DNA of 64,000 bases from a virus. Location: positions 186,001 through 250,000 of IMG/VR virus record IMGVR_UViG_3300033182_000980. One strand, given 5' to 3'. Every line of letters begins with the position of its first letter. Within the stretch, counting starts at the first letter, position 1. Below are positions 57,401-64,000 of this stretch, piece by piece. A program made the translations under genes and the position numbers. The notes under the pieces were generated by a model. It saw nothing but the letters and a program-made list of their open reading frames with translations. It was not told the DNA's origin and searched no databases.

Positions 57401-60137
57401 AGGTCAGCTCACCTTCAACACCCGAAGTTTGAGTGTCGATCATAGAATAGACAGATCGGATTTCATCCGTTGTTGCAGTATTACCCTCAACGATTACGAC
57501 ATGATCCCCGACTGAAACGCCTGTTACTTTGTCGTTTGTATATGTATATGTCGTTTCAATCTCTGGTAATGTATCAAGAATCCTAGATGCCAAACCTAAA
57601 GGGTTCTGCATATATCTTTCAGATGTGGACTCTGTAAAGTCACCCAAATCAAGTGTTGTGGTATGTCTAAAGAAAGCTCCTCCCTCACCTAGTTTATCTC
57701 CTTTGTACCAATCGAGGTCAGCACTAAAGGGGTTAGAGGAAAGCCCCGAAACTGTGAGTGTCTTTTCGGAATCAAGACCACTTACGAGTACATGATCTTG
57801 ATTGAGTGTGTATGAGTAGCTCGTACCCTCGCTGTCTACAACAGATGTGATATAAGAGGGTCTAAACCCTAGCTCGTAAAAGGATATGCTAGGGTTTGAT
57901 GTAGTGAGGGTCTTGGTAGCTGGCTTGAAAACTTGGTCTTGAGTAGCCGTCTGGTTGAGAGAGAAGTTATTAAGTGTGTATGTGGTGTTGAGCGTTTGGT
58001 TGCTCGTATTGAGAAGGTCAGAGCTACCCGCCGAATAGGTGGCAATCTTTTGCTCTTGTGTATAGGGGGTGACAGGTTGTGGTTCATTGAGTACATAAGA
58101 AATCGGAGAGGTTGTCTCAATGACCCTGTTTTGACCGATGCCTCGACCAGACTCTGAAACCTTTCTTCGAGGTCTAGCGGCGTTAAGGGTCATCTCTAAG
58201 CTATTGAGTTCACGGAAGCGTCTAATCTCTGACTTAGCTTTAGGGTATGTGAGGGTGATTGTATCTCCGGAACTAGATAAAGGATTTCCAGAACCTCCTA
58301 GATCCACAATGACTCTTGAAAAGTCGCTTTGATTTCTTATCGTATTTGAATAGAGAGTTTGTTCGGTTAAAGAGATGAACTTTAACTTTCTTATAGAGTA
58401 GTCAACAGGTGTCCCATTGACGCTAATCTCAAGGTCGAAGATAGATAGTGGGAGTCCATTTATTGTTTTCGCCATGCCCTTTACAATATACAAAGGAATG
58501 GGGATATAAGACTCTCCGATAAAGGACGCGGCACCTTCGGGGTAATCTTGCTTGATGAACTCGACAGTCTCATACAGGTTTTGATCTCGGACTTGCCATG
58601 TAGATGAGGCGTTTTTTACCTCTTGTAGACCACTCAATGAGATTTGTGCGTCAACAGTGACCTCGATATAGCTCAGTTTTATCAAGTGTCCATAAGTGTA
58701 TTCGTATTGTGCCCCTGGAGTATAATATATAGCTTCTTCGCCCATGAGGTCGCAGAAATATATTTCCCCACTAAGAGAGAGGGGTTCACCGTCATTGAAC
58801 AAGTCGCTGTGATTGAAGTAGTTGGGGTCTTGTCCAAACATTTCAATCCTAGATACGATTGCGTTCTTCACCTCCACAGGGAAGGTGTTCACTAAATAAC
58901 CCTCATGGTTATCTCCTCTAACGAGGGGTCTTACATTTTTCGTGATGTAGTTTACACCAAGATTTTCGTCAAAGACTAGATCAAAGTATGTTCCGTCTTC
59001 AGGAACAATCCTATCTGAAACAGAGATGACCCTTAGCTTTTGAGTGCCGATGACAAGAGTATCAGCGACCTTAATGTTGGTTCTCCAAAAGCGTATCTTC
59101 TTACCCGAAACATACCCATAGCTGTTTGGCTCATAAACGCCCTCTCTAGCCCTCCTCATATCCTCTTGGTACAAACCCCCTAGTGAGAGTCCAACGAGGC
59201 CATACCGAGCGTTTTGGTTGTAGTACGGAAGTGATGGGTCAATCTTGTTAGCCTCAATGATTTCTTCGTCCGGCAGAGCAGAGTCGATACCGAGAATGGG
59301 GCTAAAGACATCTCCTTTCCCTTGAGCGAGGATAGGTATGTCCTCATCAATGATGGAGGCAATCTCTCCTGTCTTAATGTGAGCAGGTTTGGTGATGCTG
59401 AAAACTTTGCGTAAGTTGTTCTGTAGTCGGACTATGTTTTCTGGAATACCGAGATAAACTTCATGGGAGTGGGAGTTCCCTTCACTATCTGTCCAAGGTT
59501 GTATGACACCATCAATGATGTCATGTGTGTGAAGTTCATCTCCCCATTTGTACTCAATGGGTTTGTTGGTAGAACCTAATCCAGATTCGTCTGTGAAAGT
59601 AAAGTGTCGGTGTTCGGGGAACACACCATCTGTGTTGTATTCTGTTGTCGCTAAGATGGCTGACTTGATGTTAGCAATATACCCCTCAACAGTGCTGACA
59701 ACAACTGCGTTTCCCTCTGCAATGTCGTTCAGCACCTCATCCACAGATTTCTTGGTTGCCCCTTGTAGTAGGGCTTCATAAGTCTGTAAAAGAAACGAGA
59801 TAGTCTCTTCGTGTGTATCACCGACAGGTACAGAGTCCTCATCGGGGAAAACAAGGTACATGAGTCGAGTGGCAACAAACTCGGCTCGTAGTTGTGAGTA
59901 TTCTACATCTTCAAGGTTATCTAAGGTGTCTACTAATAGCTCTGCGAGGAGTCTACCCACACCTTCATAAATGATCCTATGGTTTGGGCCATAGCTACGG
60001 GTAAAGTAGTTTGAAGCAGTACCGAAAGACATGGAGTCTACGATTTTATTGGTGAGAATGTCTTCAAGTAGCCTTCTTGGATAAGACTTAGAGTTTAGGT
60101 TTTCCCTGTTTGTGCGTGGGTCAAAATCATAAACCAT
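54429..60137 (-). CDS. Giant tail protein with repeated IxDxVxA segments (1902 aa)
   Basis: 1902 residues, overlapping the Baseplate_J gene upstream by one base. The N-terminal ~250 residues are helical and acidic (VGRLLAELLVDTLDNLEDVEYSQLRAEFVATRLMYLVF, LLQTYEALLQGATKKSVDEVLNDIAEGNAVVV), suggesting a baseplate-bound domain. The C-terminal third (encoded at about 55500-56520) contains about ten ~30-residue units of the form S-D-x-F/V-P-x-I-x-D-x-V-x-A, likely a repetitive shaft. The last 250 residues (YLYLSFKHPNGTNGFEIHLYEAGG...) look like an adhesin tip. Probably a baseplate-attached fibre or tail-tip protein; no named family. Confidence 0.7.
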   Translation of the reverse strand: MVYDFDPRTNRENLNSKSYPRRLLEDILTNKIVDSMSFGTASNYFTRSYGPNHRIIYEGVGRLLAELLVDTLDNLEDVEYSQLRAEFVATRLMYLVFPDEDSVPVGDTHEETISFLLQTYEALLQGATKKSVDEVLNDIAEGNAVVVSTVEGYIANIKSAILATTEYNTDGVFPEHRHFTFTDESGLGSTNKPIEYKWGDELHTHDIIDGVIQPWTDSEGNSHSHEVYLGIPENIVRLQNNLRKVFSITKPAHIKTGEIASIIDEDIPILAQGKGDVFSPILGIDSALPDEEIIEANKIDPSLPYYNQNARYGLVGLSLGGLYQEDMRRAREGVYEPNSYGYVSGKKIRFWRTNIKVADTLVIGTQKLRVISVSDRIVPEDGTYFDLVFDENLGVNYITKNVRPLVRGDNHEGYLVNTFPVEVKNAIVSRIEMFGQDPNYFNHSDLFNDGEPLSLSGEIYFCDLMGEEAIYYTPGAQYEYTYGHLIKLSYIEVTVDAQISLSGLQEVKNASSTWQVRDQNLYETVEFIKQDYPEGAASFIGESYIPIPLYIVKGMAKTINGLPLSIFDLEISVNGTPVDYSIRKLKFISLTEQTLYSNTIRNQSDFSRVIVDLGGSGNPLSSSGDTITLTYPKAKSEIRRFRELNSLEMTLNAARPRRKVSESGRGIGQNRVIETTSPISYVLNEPQPVTPYTQEQKIATYSAGSSDLLNTSNQTLNTTYTLNNFSLNQTATQDQVFKPATKTLTTSNPSISFYELGFRPSYITSVVDSEGTSYSYTLNQDHVLVSGLDSEKTLTVSGLSSNPFSADLDWYKGDKLGEGGAFFRHTTTLDLGDFTESTSERYMQNPLGLASRILDTLPEIETTYTYTNDKVTGVSVGDHVVIVEGNTATTDEIRSVYSMIDTQTSGVEGELTFYEDVITGYELDGRDGFTNDYNPHVPQDEWLYPDPSLYILGPRSVIETATVNTIPTYLYFNYTGVWNNAAGPGEIEQQGVVGTYAYFSIYRVGSDGVKYYQTLTPRADSNGFNAIEEWPVLPTTTGAPLAYRLMDESPPSPFTYTNGTGPDYTAEINAVFNHLPNETYYIEMVLEIDLADVTQVHFFSQGTDAPYSLNTDWASSAETYQLDLDDDVYAPGYYLHAVTFATNPGEVTSFNPSADPNPTATKEIEVVSTPTHTYAISESVVTNDNYALPNLGFDFSWKNNFETPGFVFTSVDDKVPQISEDIEYEQRLTYIDEASAITLPTDQVSTSLLLLPSTITQSVADITDSVSWALNYVAVRNESDFPAIEASLEYNYILNKINLSDIFPNIVENVEVPIFQRIVPSSTVSIISDDVEARIKGIGVRSDVPNVSDSNPDALLASYIFLPRSTDSNVPKITDLVDYTKSFVDVLETDSVDPINDEIIAFISSINVSDTFQVSDAIEANYSLGSLDESSTFPNIEDDVIVPLYQSLAPTSDFATITDAVATSLALYVEDTMPLFFNDFTEAYISSHNASDLLTGISDDADTNLTITLSDTLSFNADATAFISSTNQLDPSTVSITDDVEANFVVPQDYLYLSFKHPNGTNGFEIHLYEAGGEMDSLVYVNSYTTTVSSPYRSSADNVSGWSGPTSPYLYLVNSNANQNQNEDAHVKVGPLDNDKDYTLYFHSQKNSSQVDVCKMALKRGGSNETMTGYCSGETYYELASNNTGDTNTLQGGYYFYYHNIRLRSAQQDVVFTQDVVPDKLTSVGNPTSVYFYTRLTPNNNSEYYHIILNKANNTETDANPQNNEDVLDQRYTPTLHAGAPNSTYINYNNPGVTDYNFTYGYNTDTNVDNVARLSYTLPRTQRYKLITYTKDHVGPDVELHIRVNPTNDVGNSYNTEYNAQSNITYTNLFQQDNIANVTYRHYFYIRRDGFVVWEQDPDSRP

Positions 60138-63100
60138 TATCTTCTCTCCTCTTCATAAGTGAAGCTGAGATCGCCCACTTGAAAGTAGCTAAAGTTGTTT
60201 AATCTGATCTCACCCACCACCCCTGTACCGTCTCCACAGGTGTAGTTGACCTCAATCTCATAATCCAAAGGTGTTTCCCCTAATGGTAATGAGAGCATAA
60301 GTTTTCGAGCTGAGTTGGGGATCTCTGTTAGAACTCCGTTAGTGCTGATGTGGGCTTTCTCCAAACCTACGATGCTCCCTTTCACTCCGACCCAGTTGGA
60401 GGCAGTTTCCCTTTGTCCGAGCGATAGTGTTTCGATTTCTTTTCGGTTCAAAAATACCCTAGCATTTGATCCACCACTAGAGGCTGGTACATGGTCTAGT
60501 TGCACATCCATGAGCCACACTTTATGACTAGAGCTTGTAAACTCCGTGATCTCTATCGGCACTGTCGGGTTCACTTCTTCACGAAGGATCTGATCTCCTT
60601 CGGTCAATGAAAGCTCGGTCAAAGGAACAGACACATAAGAAACACCTCGTACAGAGTCAATCTCCCGAATGAAATCGGAAGGGTAAAGATTACCACCAAG
60701 AGTTGTTTCTGTTATAAGGTTGAACAATGATGCTTTGATAATCGAGTCAACACTTGTAGCAGATGCTCCTTGCTCTAAGTAGACAAGACCTTTTACATTT
60801 ACTCGAACAGGGTTCACCTCTTTTACGAGGACATCAGCCCCCATGTGTTTTTGCTCATCAACCTCTAGCTGTAGGTTAGAGACTACAAGGTTTGTCTGAT
60901 AAGTGACTGTAATGTTTTCTAGGTACTCATAATCTACATAGACCGTCTGACTCGATGTGATTGTGCTTGTTGTTGTCCTCTTAATCGTTGTTAGATCTCC
61001 ATTCACTTCAATAACATAATCTGGTGTCGTAGATGTGAGAGGGCTAGAGAAGATGTTGCCATTTGAGTCTTTGACTACTATGGTCGTGATGTCGATCCCA
61101 CGATTTGATAGGGTTTCGGTGTAGAGTTCATTGAGAGTCTGCTGTTCGGCTGTGATTGAGATGATCTTCTCTAATCCGTCATTATCAATGATGATGTAGT
61201 CTTGAGCTTTTGAGGACTGCCCTTGTACGAGTGGATCTTCAGTTTTGTAGAAGGTGTAGCCGAGATCAGTACCGTCTGCTTTACGGACAGAAATCACTTG
61301 TCGGACAGGTTGTCTATCAAGCACGACTTTATTAGTCACATCGGTTCGGTAGTCTCCTAATATGATGTCGGTCATACGATATGTGGGCTGTGGTATGTCT
61401 TGATTGAGTATGAGGATCTTACCCTCGGAGATCGTTGCTCCTGTAAGGTCGAAGAACTCACCGTTAGTTTGGTTTTTGAGTCCGAATGTACCTGCTCGGT
61501 CAATCATTTGAAACAATGGGTTCTCTGTGGAGGCATCAGACGCTTGGAACTTATACGCACCCTCTGACTGTATCGGAATGAATCTTGATCCCTTTCTCGA
61601 TTTGTAAGACGGAGCATATACATCAGTCACTCGGCTCAACAGTTCCCCTCTAACCCAAATGTCTACCTTACCCCCTTGATCGTTGTCTCGGAGCATATAT
61701 GGACTATCGGCATCTATGATCTCATAGCCCAGCACACCTGCTGATTCTCTAGCTACTCGTTCATAACCAGCTCTTGTGCCGACATCCACAGAGGAGATGT
61801 AAGTCATTGCTCGTGTCATCAGCTCTTGGTTTGTCTCTCTTGTAGACCCCCCAAATGTAGGTGCGTTGTTGATGACGCTTAGTCCTAGTGGAGCACCTGT
61901 TGTGATTTGTCCAGATGTCAGATTTCCACTAAGACCTGCTGTGTCTGCTTGGATTGGCAAGGTGATTTCATATCTGCGTGTGATGGGGTTATAGAAGTTG
62001 GGTGCTTCGGAAACAGAGATTGTTCCTGCTTGGAGAGTCCTAAAACGCACACCTCCACCAGAGATGATCTGTCCAATAGGTACGATGAGGTCAAAAGTAG
62101 GTAAAGACCTTGAATAGAAAGTTGCTTCCCCTCTAGCTACTTGTCCAGATAGTCTGACGATCCCTAGATTAGAAGCCAAGCGATCAAAACAGATGTCGAT
62201 AAGGTTTTGTACCTGTGTGTCTGTATCGAGGAAATAAGCCTCTTTTAAGAGCTGTTTATAGCTAGAGTTCGATACATAGATGGACTCACCCAATCCTGTG
62301 GGGTCGTCTATATCGTTGAGGGAGACAAAGTTAGTCGCCTTGTAGCAGAAATCTAAGAGGACTCTGATGCGAGATACTTCGGAGACAACAGGATCAATGA
62401 ATAAGTCTCTTATAGCTGAACCAGCTTGAACACTCGCTGTGGGGTCAGCATCGTAGATTGCCGAGATCATGCTCTCTGTAAGCTGTGAGTCAGTCACATT
62501 AGGTAATGTCGTGTTGATGAGCTGTAGGTTGATAGGTGCTGACCCGACCTCAACACTAAAAGCAGACTCTACGGATTGGTTGTCTACAACCTTGACCGCT
62601 GTGATGACATAATAAAGAGGAGTGTTCACATTGAGTGAAGCAAACTCGCCTATCTCGATTGTGTTCGCAGAGTTAGGGTTGGTTCGATTGTGTTTGAAAG
62701 ATACCTTTGTCTCCAACTCGATTGCGGATACATTTGTTGCGACTCTTAATCGACCCACGCTCTCTGCGATCTCCTGTGTTCCCACATCACTCTCGGTGGT
62801 GTTCTGTAGGGCTTTTATAGTGAGAACATTCGGATCTTCTCCAATGGCTTCAATGTCGCTAGATAAATCTACTATTGAGGAGACTTTTTCTGACTTAAAG
62901 CCATAGGTGATAGGGTCGATTGGGATCTTGTTGATCTGTTGATAACCATTTCCACCACCACCACTTACAGTTGAAGCGTACACATTATAAGAGCTGATCT
63001 CGGAGTCGGTATGTACCCAACTAAGAACGACATTATCATCAGCTCTCTCGGCTTTTATGTTGATGGGTGGTTGAGGTTTAGCCGTATTTGAGTCTAGGCT

Positions 63101-63406
63101 AGAGATAACAATCAGCGTTAAAGATGTTGTATTTATTCCGTCTGTTGCCGAGATAAGGAAGCTGTTAGCTCCTTGATTTAAGTCGATCCCCTCGGATGTA
63201 TTTGGAAATACCCATGATCCATCAGCGATTGTGATGTCTGCATCTACACCCACGGATGTAAATGTCTCGTCTAAGAATGACACTGTGATTTGGTCATACC
63301 CTTCAACAAGACCATGAATGAATACTTCTTCTTTGTCGGTTGAATAACTAGTTGATGTTGAGGAGCTGACTCCATCTGGCTTTACGATTTTTAAGCTATA
63401 ACTCAT
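60137..63406 (-). CDS. Baseplate_J-like protein with fibronectin type III domain
   Basis: 1089 residues. APTFGGSTRETNQELMTRAMTYISSVDVGTRAGYERVARESAGVLGYEIID (residues about 510-560) is the core of the Baseplate_J/gp47 family (T4 gp6 type), preceded by the usual GLSGNLTSGQITTG loop. At about 113-150 an FN3 domain is visible (KPQPPINIKAERADDNVVLSWVHTDSEISSYNVYAS). It is longer than minimal gp47-type proteins, with an Ig/FN3-decorated N-terminus, as in large phages. It builds the baseplate wedge of a contractile tail. ATG overlaps the upstream gp25-like gene by 4 nt. Confidence 0.82.
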   Translation of the reverse strand: MSYSLKIVKPDGVSSSTSTSYSTDKEEVFIHGLVEGYDQITVSFLDETFTSVGVDADITIADGSWVFPNTSEGIDLNQGANSFLISATDGINTTSLTLIVISSLDSNTAKPQPPINIKAERADDNVVLSWVHTDSEISSYNVYASTVSGGGGNGYQQINKIPIDPITYGFKSEKVSSIVDLSSDIEAIGEDPNVLTIKALQNTTESDVGTQEIAESVGRLRVATNVSAIELETKVSFKHNRTNPNSANTIEIGEFASLNVNTPLYYVITAVKVVDNQSVESAFSVEVGSAPINLQLINTTLPNVTDSQLTESMISAIYDADPTASVQAGSAIRDLFIDPVVSEVSRIRVLLDFCYKATNFVSLNDIDDPTGLGESIYVSNSSYKQLLKEAYFLDTDTQVQNLIDICFDRLASNLGIVRLSGQVARGEATFYSRSLPTFDLIVPIGQIISGGGVRFRTLQAGTISVSEAPNFYNPITRRYEITLPIQADTAGLSGNLTSGQITTGAPLGLSVINNAPTFGGSTRETNQELMTRAMTYISSVDVGTRAGYERVARESAGVLGYEIIDADSPYMLRDNDQGGKVDIWVRGELLSRVTDVYAPSYKSRKGSRFIPIQSEGAYKFQASDASTENPLFQMIDRAGTFGLKNQTNGEFFDLTGATISEGKILILNQDIPQPTYRMTDIILGDYRTDVTNKVVLDRQPVRQVISVRKADGTDLGYTFYKTEDPLVQGQSSKAQDYIIIDNDGLEKIISITAEQQTLNELYTETLSNRGIDITTIVVKDSNGNIFSSPLTSTTPDYVIEVNGDLTTIKRTTTSTITSSQTVYVDYEYLENITVTYQTNLVVSNLQLEVDEQKHMGADVLVKEVNPVRVNVKGLVYLEQGASATSVDSIIKASLFNLITETTLGGNLYPSDFIREIDSVRGVSYVSVPLTELSLTEGDQILREEVNPTVPIEITEFTSSSHKVWLMDVQLDHVPASSGGSNARVFLNRKEIETLSLGQRETASNWVGVKGSIVGLEKAHISTNGVLTEIPNSARKLMLSLPLGETPLDYEIEVNYTCGDGTGVVGEIRLNNFSYFQVGDLSFTYEEERR

Positions 63407-64000
63407 GTCAAACTCCCATCTAATGAAATGCTACCTGGTACTTCAAAAACTATATTTACGCTCACTTGGCGATTAGCACCACTACGAACGACCACATTAC
63501 ACAATAATGCGGTCGCATTGCCATTGAGTGCTGAAACTTCCACAGATTGAACGCTCACTAATCTTTCTTCTTGGCTGAGGTATTGTACCCTCTTGAGGTC
63601 TTGTTGCATCTTTTGCAACTTATCTAGTGCTTGTTGGACGCTCATTCTTAATGCGACCCCTACCGAAGCATTGTTCTTTTGACCGATGAGTCGGTTAGCG
63701 TTTGAACCGTACCAAGGGTGATATGGGTTAGACCCGATCTCTGTTAGTAGGGTCTTAGCTATATTCTGATAGAGCAGGTCTGTGTCTTGTACCTTTTGAA
63801 GATCTCCGTCAGTACCGAACCTAAAGTCGTTCTCTACCCCTGTGCCACCACATCGTCTACAGTATATCTTTTCAGTCGTGTAAGAGATTTCTAGCAAGCC
63901 CTCTGGTTCTAGTTTGCTCTTGAACTGTATATCGTTTCCGTTGAGCCGTGAAACCAACCCCCAAGCAGGAGTGGTCTTTTTAGTCTTAACGACTTGCTTT
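63403..64000 (-). CDS. Partial gp25-like baseplate protein with Cys box
   Basis: The frame is open through the right edge (the first visible residues are K-Q-V-V-K-T-K-K-T-T-P-A-W-G-L), so the N-terminus is missing; a TTG at 63957 is not needed as start. YCRRCGGTGVENDFRFGTDG contains a CxxC-G-G box that may be half of a zinc site. DLLYQNIAKTLLTEIGSNPYHPWYGSNANRLIG resembles the gp25/lysozyme-like baseplate wedge pattern (L-x-Q-x-I-x-x-(I/L)-L-x-T-x-x-G-x-x...P-x-Y-G-S-x-(L/A)). The C-terminal half has a coiled coil and a final beta part. Coupled by ATGA overlap to Baseplate_J, the usual gp25-gp6 order. Confidence 0.68.
   Translation of the reverse strand, partial: KQVVKTKKTTPAWGLVSRLNGNDIQFKSKLEPEGLLEISYTTEKIYCRRCGGTGVENDFRFGTDGDLQKVQDTDLLYQNIAKTLLTEIGSNPYHPWYGSNANRLIGQKNNASVGVALRMSVQQALDKLQKMQQDLKRVQYLSQEERLVSVQSVEVSALNGNATALLCNVVVRSGANRQVSVNIVFEVPGSISLDGSLT

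Overview
The window is a piece of a large tailed-phage genome, read as a myovirus because it encodes a Baseplate_J-type protein (60137-63406), a gp25-like baseplate protein at the right edge, and very long tail/fibre proteins. The host is probably a Gram-negative bacterium: the phage carries a DUF481-type outer-membrane beta-barrel protein with a signal peptide and a short lipoprotein. The Asp/Ala/Gly/Met-rich tail of that lipoprotein resembles lipoproteins of Myxococcota/Bradymonadota, but this is a weak clue. I recognised no tRNA, CRISPR array, integrase or insertion sequence.

Layout. (1) 1-8.2 kb, minus strand: a cut-off gene, three tandem paralogous putative virion proteins, zinc-ribbon and SWIM zinc-finger proteins, a leader-bearing pair, and an operon with an actin-like ATPase. 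(2) 8.4-29.1 kb: mostly minus-strand accessory genes, with plus-strand islands (a dead metallopeptidase, MazG, a phosphoesterase). It holds several proteins that share one N-terminal amphipathic leader, three intact predicted peptidases, the outer-membrane protein, a GNAT, a tandem-HTH protein, an AcrVA2-like protein and a DUF3228 protein. (3) 29.2-37.3 kb: mostly plus strand, with two lysozyme/transglycosylase-like proteins, a sigma-like protein and a Toprim primase core, and on the minus strand thymidine kinase and a second sigma-like protein. (4) 37.3-64 kb, minus strand: nine or ten structural genes packed end to end, mostly baseplate and fibre proteins.

The most interesting part is regulatory. 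At least 20 gene or operon starts, on both strands, are preceded at about 25-60 nt by a 16-mer of the form GTAA-NNNN-TTAT-YTAT. It occurs in two flavours, a TAGT core (mainly the minus-strand virion/accessory genes) and a CCCC core (mainly 27-36 kb). It often overlaps the stop codon of the upstream gene. Many TAGT-type sites are followed directly by an inverted repeat (7-15 bp arms) whose downstream arm contains or abuts the Shine-Dalgarno sequence; stem sequences differ from gene to gene while pairing is kept. Together with two sigma-like proteins this suggests a phage-specific transcription and translation control system.

The second system-like feature is a shared N-terminal leader (pattern SASEIIRxLExRIARLERQA) on at least six otherwise unlike proteins, sometimes also found internally. 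It could be a head- or complex-targeting tag, or a common oligomerisation helix.
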